The notes under the pieces were generated by a model. It was not told the DNA's origin. It saw nothing but the letters and a program-made list of their open reading frames with translations, and made no database searches. Shown piece after piece: positions 44,971-54,669 of a DNA stretch of 64,000 nt. Both the position numbers and the translations under genes were made by a program. Each line of letters starts with the position of its first letter. Position 1 is the first letter of the stretch. Origin of the DNA: Skeletonema tropicum (taxonomy: Eukaryota; Bacillariophyta; Thalassiosirophyceae; Thalassiosirales; Thalassiosiraceae); the NCBI GenBank assembly GCA_037178625.1, contig CM074131.1, positions 372,001-436,000 on the forward strand, written 5' to 3'.

Positions 44971-45930
44971 AACTCAGCCCAAATATCCAGCTTGGTTGCT
45001 TTCGCCTTCTTCAACTCGCCTGCCCGACGCCGACGCTGGTGCTGAGGGTGTTTGGAGCCTTTCTATCTGCAAATCTCGAACAGGCTTAATGAATTTACCG
45101 AGATTATTCGTTTCAGTGCAAGTTGGAGTTGCTCTCTGCATCACAAAACACTTGGTCTTATGGCTCACTGCAAGGTTGTAATAGCGAGGAAGACCTTTTC
45201 GAGTTCTTCAAAGAAACGATTCACTGGGACACCTTCCCAATGCCTCTCCTTCAAGACTTTCCCAATTCACTTTGTGAGCTCAATTGTATCTCTTGACTTC
45301 CACGCCAAATCATTGGCTGTCTTTAGCGTTGCAGCTTCTTCGATTTGATCTTCCGATGAGGTCTGACTGTAAGTGGTAGACGCCCTTCCTTACTGCAATT
45401 CCTTCCGCATGGGCTACTTGATTTCAAGTTGCCTCTTACCGACGTATGTTTCACGCTTCACAATACTGCTAATGCTAAAGCGAGAGTGGATTCTTGCATT
45501 TAGTAGGTGGATATCTCCAGAGTCCAGAGTGACGACGGCTTGCTTAACTTGTAGGAATGACGACACCATCGGAATCTGGCACGCTTTGCTACGATTCAAC
45601 TCAATCTATCTATAGCACCTACCTAATGAATCGACACGGCACGGTTTTATGGATGAATACATTGCTGTTGGTAGCAAATATGAACCACATGCATCGCCGA
45701 CGTGTGAAAAGCGACCTCTCTATTGCATTGCCCAGTTTAGACGGAGTATTACGCAACGAAAAGAGTTACTCTAACCTAGCACAGCCATCGGCTCGCTCCA
45801 ATAGGTCTGCTAGAAGAGCTCTGCAAGTGGAATGGGTTGAATCGACCGCTTCGTTGCCGAGAATGAACAGCTTGACGGTCAGAGGTCGGATCGTCTCTGC
45901 GATTCAAAAAATGCTAGCAAATCGCTAGTA
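44971..45930. other. possible decayed coding region
   Basis: The minus strand reads as interrupted protein-like segments (VVTLDSGDIHLLNARIHSRF, then SQTSSEDQIEEAATLKTAND, then HWEGVPVNRFFEELEKVF) separated by stops or shifts. The plus strand has an open frame of 123 codons at 45557-45928 without a known domain. I cannot name either and cannot decide which strand once coded. Confidence 0.3.
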
Positions 45931-45982
45931 AAACGAACGAAAAAAATTTGAAAATGGATTGAAATGATGTCTCGTGGAGTTG

Positions 45983-46105
45983 TCGATTCTATGGCTCTGG
46001 GGGGTCAAATGCTGTCGTGAAGGCAAGCACTGGAATCCTGAACACCTGACGAATCGAATGCATGCCTTCAAGACAGCATTCGACCCCCCAGAGCCATAGA
46101 ATCGA
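45983..46105. repeat. 44 bp inverted repeat with GGGGGG/CCCCCC core
   Basis: TCGATTCTATGGCTCTGGGG and the rest of a 44 bp arm are mirrored at 46062-46105, with a 35 bp loop. Arms differ by a few bases. A miniature foldback element is likely. Confidence 0.88.
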
Positions 46106-46137
46106 CCGTAGGAATTCGATAGGAAGATTTTATAGTT

Positions 46138-46154
46138 GGGGGGGGGGGGGGGGG
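46138..46154 (+). repeat. homopolymer of 17 G
   Basis: Uninterrupted G run next to the inverted repeat, upstream of the MYND pseudogene. Length is likely to be unreliable in sequencing. It could form a G-quadruplex. Confidence 0.95.
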
Positions 46155-46184
46155 TAAAAATCAAATGATCTCGAAATTGTAGTA

Positions 46185-47634
46185 ACAGCTTGCCATCTCG
46201 TTCGATATTGCGGTGTGAAATGTCAGAGGGAGCACCAGCACAAAAAATGTAAGAAAGGTTCAAATGCATCACGCACCGACAGCTCATCACAAATAACACT
46301 CACCGGAGAACAAATCATCGGAGAACTTTACTCAGATAACATGCAACTACTCCCTTTCGCCATCAGCCCACTAGGCCTCTTCGGACCCACAATAAATTAC
46401 TTCCTATATGGCACACCTCCACCCAGCGACTACAAAACACTCCACAACATCGACAAGTCCAAATTCGCAAACGCCTCCAACATGGCTCACCAAGCATTCA
46501 CTAGAACCCCATCAAACATCCTAGAACGAGCCGACTCAATTTGGAAATCAAAACAACGAAACTATCAATACGGGGGATCCTACAAAAGCCCTGACCCAAG
46601 CACCTATTACACACAAATATTCGGGAGAACGATTTGCAAGGCCAACGGCTCAGCAGGACTAGCTGCCATTCAAGCACTCTATGAGAGCAACAATGGCCCG
46701 ACCACCACATCATCGCTCAATGATGACCAAATTTCATATTTATTACACAGTACAGGTGGCAGATCTATTTCACAAAGAAGTAGCTCTCAGTCGACTCAAG
46801 AGTCTTCTCAGCCGTCTACAGATACTTTTCTTGTTTACAATACCAGTGATACGTAGTTTACCGTAGCACAGAAATAACCTAAAGCCCCACATACAAGAAG
46901 TAAGAAACGAGTCGCTGAGTTATGTGATGAAATTTTATGCTAGCAACCCGAGAGCAGCTAGTTGGGGGACTGCCCATCTGCTGTTTGCCGCTATCACTTG
47001 TTCCAGAAAATTCAACTATGATGGTGTGTTGTGGCAAAATTTTATGTGGCGGCTGTCATCATGCCAACCAACAGCGAGAGTTGGAGCAGAGACTCCAGCA
47101 TCCAGCAGAAATGTCCATTCTGTCATCACCCAGCAGCATATTTGGAGGAAGAACAACTCCGATACATTATGAAGAGGATTGAGGCGAATGATCCTAATGC
47201 ATTGTGGAGTTTGGGTGTAAAGCGTCTCATGGAGGGGGACTGCAAATTTTACCAAAGCAGTCGCATTTGGAGACGTGCAAGCACATTATAATCTATCAGT
47301 AATGTATCAGAAGGGGGTAGGTGTTGATGAGGACGAGAAAAGGTGGTTGTACTATTCTGAGCAGGCTGCCATTGGTGGACACTCAATAGCCAGGTATCTT
47401 GGCTACATAGAGGGTAGTCATGGGAGGACGGATAGAGCAGTGAAACATTGGATCATCGCCGCTGGAAGTGCTGAGTCAGTGAGTGCTGTAAAGAGCTATT
47501 TCAAACGTGGATTGGCAAGCAAGGAGGACTTTGCCATGACTCTTCGTGCACATCAGGCTGCCATTGAAGCAACAAAAAGTCCTCAACGGGAGGCTGCAAA
47601 ATACTCGGAATCTGCAACGCAAGAAGAGGCATAA
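46185..47634 (+). pseudogene. MYND / RING-like / Sel1 pseudogene split by a LINE-like insertion
   Basis: MYND residues (TACHLVRYCGVKCQREHQHK) run to 46256. The gene resumes at 46908 as RVAELCDEIL, with CPICC and CCGKILCGGC remnants in shifted frames, and then the Sel1 region and tail (SKEDFAMTLRAHQAAIEATK) to TAA at 47634. The N-terminal start and first zinc ligands are missing upstream, and several frameshifts lie at about 46960-47280. The insert at 46257-46899 is flanked by GTAAGAAA on both sides. The gene was probably already decaying. Confidence 0.88.
46257..46899 (+). mobile_element. 5'-truncated LINE-like insertion, copy 1
   Basis: 643 bp between 8 bp target duplications (46249-46256 and 46900-46907, GTAAGAAA). 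It encodes about 200 residues to TAG 46854-46856: TGEQIIGELY, then LLPFAISPLGLFGPTINYFL, then ILERADSIWKS and FGRTICKANGSAGLAA. This resembles the extreme C-terminus of non-LTR (LINE) polyproteins seen in protists, but the assignment is inference. A short 3' UTR follows. The same 3' end recurs at 63411. Different 5' cut points in different copies fit target-primed reverse transcription. Confidence 0.7.
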
Positions 47635-47707
47635 ATTATATTTGTTACTAGATCAATACTTTATTCAAAGATCTAATTCCTCTCTGCCTTTTGCTGTTAA
47701 AGTTCCC

Positions 47708-48060
47708 CTACTTCTGCATTGCTGCTCTCGCAGCCTCAGCCTTTTGCCGAGACACCTCTGCTTCGTCTATCTGGGGGCTTTTTGTGGCATCCTCAACATC
47801 CTGATGTGCACGAAGAGCTGCGGCAAAGTCCTCCTTGCAGACCACTCCAGCTGCATATGTCTGCTTGAGATTTTCAAGTGAATTATCATGCCCAAGTTTG
47901 GCGGCAATGATCCAATGTTTCGCTGTGCGCTGTTGTACAGGCAATTTAAACACTCTTCGCCCCCAGATCGTGCCTAGCATTGGCATTTCCACCATACCAA
48001 TTGCAGCCTCTTCCAAACGATACAACTCCCTTGGTGACGCTGAATCAAACAACATTATCA
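47708..48060 (-). pseudogene. Sel1-repeat tail of a MYND/Sel1 gene, truncated
   Basis: Read on the minus strand: LYRLEEAAIG, a frameshifted segment, then TAKHWIIAAKLGHDNSLENL, CKEDFAAALRAHQ and an extended Ala-rich tail (KAEAARAAMQK) like that of the intact copy at 21823. Everything 5' of the repeat is gone. LINE-like copy 2 begins where the homology ends. It converges on the pseudogene at 47634, 73 bp away. Confidence 0.82.
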
Positions 48061-48600
48061 CGACACTCCTCTCAGCAGAGAAGACCAAGTTTCAACGCGG
48101 CAAAAGTAAAAACAACGCCCGAACAGACCCACCATCGTAATCACATCACAGGCGAACAAATCACAGAAGACCTCATTCATTCCAAAATGCATCTCATCCC
48201 ATTTGCGATAAGCCCACTGGGCCTCTTCGGTCCAGCAATGAATCACATCCTCTACAGAACAGAACCTTCAATACAACCAGCTCAACTACACAAGATCGAC
48301 CAACGCCGATTCCCTCACGCACACAAAATGGCAACTCAATCTTACTCCCACGACACACCATCCAACATCCTTGGCCAAGCAAATCACATCTGGAAAACAA
48401 GCAAAACAAACCACCACTACGGTGAATCCTAGAAGAACCACGACCCCTTCACATACTACACACAAACAATCTTCGGAAGAGTAATCTGTTCCGCAAACTG
48501 AAAGGCTGGACTCAAAGCCCTCTCAATCCTCTGCAACTAAAACCACGGACCCCTCTCCAAAACATCCACCACGAGCAAACACACCAACCATCCCCCATCT
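48061..48600 (+). mobile_element. LINE-like fragment, copy 2, decayed
   Basis: HITGEQITEDLIHSKMHLIP, then FAISPLGLFGPAMNHILYRT and HDTPSNILGQANHIWKTSK match copy 1 at 46257 residue for residue in the conserved parts. In-frame stops occur after HHYGES (about 48430) and twice more before 48600. Its limits are approximate. The 3' part no longer matches copy 1. Confidence 0.72.
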
Positions 48601-48770
48601 CATTATTAAATTGTACAGATGAAACACAGTTGTCCACAGATAAGAACAACCTCACTTTCACCTAACACTCTCTTAGCCCTACCGCGTAACCCACGTGCGT
48701 AGCAAATAAGGTAAGCCTGAGAAAACCCTTCTCTAAAAAAATCTAAAAATTGATTGAGGTGCCCTGGTTG

Positions 48771-49131
48771 TAAGGTTTTGGGTATTCGGCACTGCCGGAT
48801 TTGCCGTTTTTCGGTGGCCATATTCGGCACTCCGGGCACTCGTCGGCACTCAGCTGTTTTCCTTATATCTTGGTCAATATTGGGTATTTTTTCATAATTA
48901 AAAATTTTTACATACTCTACTCTACGAGATCTATCCAAAACTGCAATAAAAAGGATGATTTTGTGATTATCTCTAGAAGAAAATATTTTTCGGCTCACCA
49001 CTTCCAACTGGGAATGGCTATCAAATGGGACCGTCTCCAACTGGGAATGACTATCAAATGGGACTTTTTACACCCCACTGCCGAACGACTGCCGATTCTC
49101 GGATTTTGACTGCCGAATACCCAAAACCTTA
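48771..49131. mobile_element. 361 bp hAT-like MITE
   Basis: Perfect 21 bp terminal inverted repeats starting TAAGGTTTTGGGTATTCGGC are flanked by the 8 bp duplication CCTGGTTG (48763-48770 and 49132-49139). An 8 bp duplication and YARGG-type ends fit the hAT superfamily. Inside are repeated CGGCACT/TGCCGA motifs and a 32 bp direct repeat (CCAACTGGGAATG, about 49007 and 49039). Non-coding. It lies about 90 bp upstream of the intact MYND gene. Confidence 0.92.
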
Positions 49132-49218
49132 CCTGGTTGAACCCATCAACTTCCGGCCTTAGATACATGTTGTTGAGGAGCCAGTTCGGATTTGGTAGTG
49201 TTTAGTACAAGTTTGAGG

Positions 49219-50145
49219 ATGAGCGCTGCTGTAGATGAGGAAAACGATGAGATGATGTGCTGTGCTTCCTGTGGCACCGCTGGAGACGGCGACGACATTA
49301 AATTGATGAAATGCACAGCTTGCCATCTTGTAAAATATTGCAGTGTGAAATGTCAGAGGGAGCATAGGCCGCAACACAAACGAGCATGCAAACAACGGGC
49401 GGCTGAGTTACGTGATGAAATTTTATTCAAGCAGCCTGAGTGTAGCCATCTTGGTGATTGTCCCATCTGCTGTTTGCCACTACCTTTTAAACGAAATATT
49501 TTGATGCCATGTTGTGGCAAATCAATCTGCAATGGTTGTGATCATGCCAATAAGATGTGTGAGAGGGAGAGGAGACTCCAGAACAAATGTGCATTCTGTA
49601 GACAGCCTTTACCGAAACCCGGGGAAGATCCCAAAATGATTTATATGAAAAGAGTTGAGGCAAATGATCCTACTGCATTGTCCCTACTGGGAAATGAGCG
49701 CTGCGATGAAGGGGATTACAAAGGTGGATTAAATTATTTCTCAAAGGCAGCCGCATTGGGGGATGCCGTTGCGCATTACCAATTATCTGCTTTGTATCAG
49801 ATGGGGGAAGGTGTTGAAAAGGATGAGAAAAAGCAGATATACCACTTAGAACGAGCTGCAATTGGTGGACACTCAATTGCAAGGCACAATCTTGGATGTA
49901 TTGAGGAGAGACATGGCAAGATGGACAGAGCACTTAAACATTGGATCATTGCTGCCAATATGGGTTATGATTTGTCATTGGAAGCACTCAAGAATGCGTA
50001 TAGAAAAGGACTAGTCAGCAAAGAGGACTTTGCCGGAGCTCTTCGTGGTTACCAGGCTGCCATTGATGCAACAAAAAGTAGTCAGAGGGAGGAAGCTGAA
50101 AAATTCAAGGAGTTCTTTGCCACGAAATATGTACGGATGGGGTGA
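49219..50145 (+). CDS. MYND / RING-like / Sel1-repeat protein, intact
   Basis: 308 residues from MSAAVDEEND, chosen over the ATG at 49192 because paralogues start MSAA. MYND finger at about 15-57 (CASC, CTAC, YCSVKC, H, C). RING-like CPICC, CCGKSICNGC and CAFCR at about 80-130. Sel1 repeats at about 145-265 (GDYKGGLNYFSKAAALGDAV, YHLERAAIGGHSIARHNLGC, RALKHWIIAANMG). The conserved tail SKEDFAGALRGYQAAIDATK has a short extension. No introns. It faces the minus-strand gene ending at 50425. The hAT-like MITE sits in its promoter region. Confidence 0.92.
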   Translation: MSAAVDEENDEMMCCASCGTAGDGDDIKLMKCTACHLVKYCSVKCQREHRPQHKRACKQRAAELRDEILFKQPECSHLGDCPICCLPLPFKRNILMPCCGKSICNGCDHANKMCERERRLQNKCAFCRQPLPKPGEDPKMIYMKRVEANDPTALSLLGNERCDEGDYKGGLNYFSKAAALGDAVAHYQLSALYQMGEGVEKDEKKQIYHLERAAIGGHSIARHNLGCIEERHGKMDRALKHWIIAANMGYDLSLEALKNAYRKGLVSKEDFAGALRGYQAAIDATKSSQREEAEKFKEFFATKYVRMG

Positions 50146-50424
50146 GGGGGCTTAATTGCTTATTGGCTATAGATAGAGCGGTTGCACACTCTGCTCAGTT
50201 ACTGGCCGCACAGGCCGCACAGACCACGAGTCTACTCAACACATGTGTACTGTAGTAAAGTTGAGTATCGTACTATGCTATTATTATTATTATTATTACT
50301 TTTCCTCAATAGAACCTCAAACCTCCTGGACGTCCTCAGACCCAGCAGATCGCACTACCGATGAAGCTAGCTGTCATTCGAGTGGTGGTTGGTCATGTGT
50401 TGTTGGCAGCGTCGCCACTAATTC
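50146..50424. other. spacer between convergent MYND genes
   Basis: Contains a (TTA)n microsatellite at about 50279-50300. It should hold the 3' ends of both genes. No other feature seen. Confidence 0.5.
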
Positions 50425-53098
50425 CTAATTCCCTCCTTGCTTTTCATATTTAGACGCAAACTCCGCGTAATCTTCTGCTTCGTCCCTCTGAGAACTTTTT
50501 GTTGCATCAATGGCAGCCTGGTAACCACGAAGAGCTGCTGCAAAGTCTTCTTTGCTTACACGGCCATGATTGTATAGATACTTGACATTTTCCAATGAAC
50601 CATCGCATCCAAGTTTGGCGGCGATGATGAAATGTTTCACCGCTCTCTCGAGACTCCCATGTTCTCTTTCGTATGATCCAAGATTGTGTCTAGCGATAGG
50701 ATGTCCACCAATTGCAGCTTCTTCCAAATGGTACACCGCCTTTTTCACGTCCTTCTCAACACCTTTCCCCAACTGATACAAATTTGATAGAAAATAATGC
50801 GATGTCATATCCCCTAATTTGGCTGCCTTTATCCAATATTCAAAGGCGCTTTTGTAGTCCCCTTTTTTCTGAAAAAATGAACCCTTTTGGCTCATTGCTC
50901 TGGGATCATTTACCTCAACTCTTTTCAGAACAAGAAGTTTGGATTCTTCCTGGTCATTGTTAGAAATGATAAAGTCACTGTCCCAGTAATCGATTACTGG
51001 GACAGTGACTTTATCATTTCTAACATAATGCAAGTCACCAGTCCGACTGATGACAGGATTACGAGCCTTGACAGGACCGTAAGTCCATGCCATCTCTAGT
51101 CGATTACTGGAGACAGGAGTAGGCTAGCGCAGGTCACACCTTGCAGCGTCCACCTACATCTAGTGGGAATTACAGTACTAGTATTCCTCTAGCTAGATCT
51201 TTATCTCCTAGTCCGCCTACCCGCAGTAGTATTTCCTCTTATCCATACCTCTCTCTAGGTGGGAAATAGAGGCTTTTTTACCTCGCTGGACTCGAACTGG
51301 TGACTTGCATTATGTTAGAAATGATAAAGTCACTGTCCCAGTAATCGATTACTGGGACAGTGACTTTATCATTTCTAACATAATGCAAGTCACCAGTCCG
51401 TTCCTAGACTGATGACAGGATTACGAGCCTTGACAGGACCGTAAGTCCATGCCATCTCTAATCGATTACTGGGACAGTGACTTTATCATTTCTAACATAA
51501 TGCAAGTCACCAGTTCGAGTCCAGCGAGGTAAAAAGCCTCTATTTCCCACCTAGAGAGAGGTATGGATAAGAGGAAATACTACTGCGGGTAGGCGGACTA
51601 GGAGATAAAGATCTAGCTAGAGGAATACTAGTACTGTAATTCCCACTAGATGTAGGTGGACGCTGCAAGGTGTGACCTGCGCTAGCCTACTCCTGTCTCC
51701 AGTAATCGACTAGAGATGGCATGGACTTACGGTCCTGTCAAGGCTCGTAATCCTGTCATCAGTCTAGGAACGGACTGGTGACTTGCATTATGTTAGAAAT
51801 GATAAAGTCACTGTCCCAGTAATCGATTAGAGATGGCATGGACTTACGGTCCTGTCAAGGCTCGTAATCCTGTCATCAGTCTAGGAACGGACTGGTGACT
51901 TGCATTATGTTAGAAATGATAAAGTCACTGTCCCAGTAATCGATTACTGGGACAGTGACTTTATCATTTCTAACATAATGCAAGTCACCAGTCCGTTCCT
52001 AGACTGATGACAGGATTACGAGCCTTGACAGGACCGTAAGTCCATGCCATCTCTAGTCGATTACTGGAGACAGGAGTAGGCTAGCGCAGGTCACACCTTG
52101 CAGCGTCCACCTACATCTAGTGGGAATTACAGTACTAGTATTCCTCTAGATGTAGGTGGACGCTGCAAGGTGTGACCTGCGCTAGCCTACTCCTGTCTCC
52201 AGTAATCGATTACTGGGACAGTGACTTTATCATTTCTAACATAATGCAAGTCACCAGTCCGTTCCGATTACTGGGACAGTGACTTTATCATTTCTAACAT
52301 AATGCAAGTCACCAGTTCGAGTCCAGCGAGGTAAAAAGCCTCTATTTCCCACCTAGAGAGAGGTATGGATAAGAGGAAATACTACTGCGGGTAGGCGGAC
52401 TAGGAGATAAAGATCTAGCTAGAGGAATACTAGTACTGTAATTCCCACTAGATGTAGGTGGACGCTGCAAGGTGTGACCTGCGCTAGCCTACTCCTGTCT
52501 CCAGTAATCGACTAGAGATGGCATGGACTTACGGTCCTGTCAAGGCTCGTAATCCTGTCATCAGTCTAGGAACGGACTGGTGACTTGCATTATGTTAGAA
52601 ATGATAAAGTCACTGTCCCAGTAATCGATTACTGGGACAGTGACTTTATCATTTCTAACAGTCATCCGGCACGTCGTGACGACAGAAGGCACATTTGCGA
52701 TCAAAATTCCCCATCAACTTTTGTATATCATCGGCGAGACAGCAGCCTTTACATATCATTTTGCAGCAACATGGCATTAGTGTAGATTTGTCTGGTTCAA
52801 TAGGGAGGGGCAAAAAGCAGATCGGGCAGTCGCCGAGATGGCTGCTTTCGGGTTGCCTGAATAGAATTTCATCACGCAACTCAGCCGCTCGCTTCTTGCA
52901 CTCCTTTTTATGTTTTGGCCTATGATCCCTCTGACACTTCACACTGCAATATCGAACAAGATAGCAAGCTGTGCAGTTTTTCAGTTTGACGTCATCCCCT
53001 CCAGCGGTGCCGCAGGAAGCACACGAATCTTCTGCAGCATCACTCTGCAGCATCTTGTCGCTCTCTACTTTCTCCTCAGCAGCTGCGCTCATTTTCAA
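50425..53098 (-). pseudogene. MYND / RING-like / Sel1 gene interrupted by a palindromic insertion
   Basis: The 5' part (53098 to 52661) encodes MSAAAEEKVE..., MYND (CASCGTAGGDDVKLKNCTAC, YCSVKC) and RING-like CPICFLPL, CCCKMICKGC and CAFCRHDVPDD. The 3' part (50957 to 50425) encodes QEESKLLVLKRVE, then Sel1 repeats and the tail SKEDFAAALRGYQAAIDATK. Removing the 1,703 bp insert and one copy of the GTCAT duplication restores a continuous frame. All zinc ligands are present, so the allele was functional until the insertion. With the insert the frame ends within its first codon (TGT TAG). An allele without the insert may be expressed. Confidence 0.93.
50958..52660. mobile_element. 1,703 bp palindromic composite insertion with TG...CA ends
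   Basis: Flanked by GTCAT (50953-50957, 52661-52665) and ending TGTTAGAAATG...CATTTCTAACA. A perfect 68 bp palindrome made of two head-to-head ends occurs complete at 50958, 51313, 51908 and 52593. Half copies lie near 51458, 51792, 52207 and 52266. Between them, blocks such as GACTGATGACAGGATTACGA and CTTGCAGCGTCCACCTACAT alternate in orientation. TG...CA ends and a 5 bp duplication are LTR-retroelement features, but the interior is only reshuffled terminal-region blocks without coding sequence. AGTTCGAGTCC resembles a pol III B box. Confidence 0.92.
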
Positions 53099-53429
53099 AT
53101 AATATGTGCTTTCATCGCTGGACCAAGAGTAATGATTACGATATCCGGGCTACTGTCTATCACCCTCTTCAACATTACTTAGTAACACCTTAGAGGAATT
53201 TGTGGTGCTATTTGGCGATGTACAGTTGTACATCGGAATCAATACAAAAAAGAGCGCCAACCCAATCCAGCAGATACATCATGCAACTCACAATGATGTG
53301 TCGCAGCTATCTTCTAGAGAGCGAGCAGTGAGCCAACGGACAACTGAAGTAAGGGGTTGGAATCTCTTCAGCTACGAATCTGTACGAGCGAGCAGAGCAG
53401 TCTCTCTTCTTTGAAGGAAGTCGCTGGAT
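53099..53429. promoter_or_regulatory. shared 330 bp region between divergent MYND genes
   Basis: The interrupted gene starts leftward at 53098 and the intact gene starts rightward at 53430, so this interval must contain both promoters. I see no unambiguous TATA box or repeated operator. Confidence 0.45.
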
Positions 53430-54341
53430 ATGATGAGCAGCCAAACAATTCAAGAGGCAGCCGACACCGACGTGACGATGATGTTGTGTTGCGCTTCCTG
53501 CGGCGTCAAAGAAGATGACGGCATTACTTTGAAGAAGTGCAATGGATGTTATCTCGTAAAATATTGCGGCGTTAAATGTCAAAAGGATCATAGGCCGCAA
53601 CACAAACGAGCATGCAAGAAAAGAGCGGCGGAATTAAGGGACGAAATTTTGTTCAAGCAACCCGAAAGCAGCCATCTCGGCGACTGTCCGATTTGTTGTT
53701 TGCCGCTATCGGTTGATAAACGAAAATCTGTTATGATGTCATGTTGTGGCAAGATAATCTGCAATGGTTGCGATTATGCTGATAACAATCGAGAGGATGA
53801 AAGGAATCGTCGACTTACATGTCCATTCTGTCGACAGCCAAGACAAGACTCGCAAGAAGAACACAACATAAATTGCATGAAAAGAGTAGAAGCGAATGAT
53901 CCTACTGCACTATGCCAAATGGCTTGCATTAAAAAGCAGGAGGGAGATTACAAAAGTGCAGTTGAATATCTCACAAGAGCAGTCGCATTGGGAGATGTGG
54001 AAGCTCACTATGGTTTTTCATTTTTGTATGCTGATGGGTTTGGCGTGAAGAGGGACAAGAAAAAAGACATTTACCACTTGGAGCAGGCTGCTATTGGTGG
54101 ACATGCCAGTGCTAGATTTAATCTCGGGTGTGCGGAGCAAGAAAGTGGGAGGCTGGATAGAGCAGTGAAGCATTGGATCATCGCTGCCAAACAGGGAGAT
54201 AATGATTCGTTGCATGCTCTAACGAAAATGTTTATGATGGGAACCGTCAGCAAGGAGGACCTTGCCTCTACTCTTCGAGGACACCAGGCTGCTGTGGATG
54301 CTACGAAAAGTCCTCAGAGGGAGGAAGCAGAGGAAGCTTAG
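53430..54341 (+). CDS. MYND / RING-like / Sel1-repeat protein, intact
   Basis: 303 residues, single exon. MYND CASCGVKEDDGITLKKCNGC then YCGVKC, H and C at about 21-61. RING-like CPICC, CCGKIICNGC and CPFCR at about 85-133. Sel1 repeats GDYKSAVEYLTRAVALGDVE, YHLEQAAIGGHASARFNLGC and RAVKHWIIAAKQG. Tail SKEDLASTLRGHQAAVDATK then SPQREEAEEA. A QPESSHLGDCPIC linker is invariant across the family. A role as scaffold or ubiquitin-ligase adaptor is inferred from domains only. Confidence 0.93.
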   Translation: MMSSQTIQEAADTDVTMMLCCASCGVKEDDGITLKKCNGCYLVKYCGVKCQKDHRPQHKRACKKRAAELRDEILFKQPESSHLGDCPICCLPLSVDKRKSVMMSCCGKIICNGCDYADNNREDERNRRLTCPFCRQPRQDSQEEHNINCMKRVEANDPTALCQMACIKKQEGDYKSAVEYLTRAVALGDVEAHYGFSFLYADGFGVKRDKKKDIYHLEQAAIGGHASARFNLGCAEQESGRLDRAVKHWIIAAKQGDNDSLHALTKMFMMGTVSKEDLASTLRGHQAAVDATKSPQREEAEEA

Positions 54342-54429
54342 CAGATAAATTAGTTTGGAACTACCTCAGCCAGAATTTTGTCCCGCAGTTGCAGCACCGG
54401 TTTGATGTGGCTACAGCAACTACAGAAAT

Positions 54430-54669
54430 GACTTCAATGACGCAACAAATGGTACATATACGCCAACATTGAACCCAGTCAATACAACATGTCTGTCCAA
54501 CGAATTTCACGTGAAAGAGCCGTCTACGTTACCAACACGGCTCCGTTCTATCCATCTTTACCCCACCTATTATCCAACACATTACCCAACATATTCGCCT
54601 ACTGCTGGAACCGCTGGAACTGCTGGAATGGCGGATGATTCGGAAGGCAGATGGGTGGACTCCACCTGA
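54430..54669 (+). CDS. possible secreted protein fragment with YPT repeats
   Basis: In one frame: YTPTLNPVNTTCLSNEFHVK, then YPTYYPTHYPTYSPTAGTAG, then a stop at 54667-54669. Pro-Thr-Tyr repeats of this kind are found in diatom cell-surface proteins. No start codon or signal peptide is certain. An upstream exon may lie in 54342-54430. Confidence 0.35.
   Translation, partial: DFNDATNGTYTPTLNPVNTTCLSNEFHVKEPSTLPTRLRSIHLYPTYYPTHYPTYSPTAGTAGTAGMADDSEGRWVDST

Noticed and set aside
50958..52660. Possible CRISPR array or tRNA gene because of regular palindromes and the AGTTCGAGTCC motif
   Set aside because: Repeats are inverted and nested with no uniform spacers. The T-arm-like motif cannot form a T stem and there is no cloverleaf. 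Target duplications show it is an insertion.
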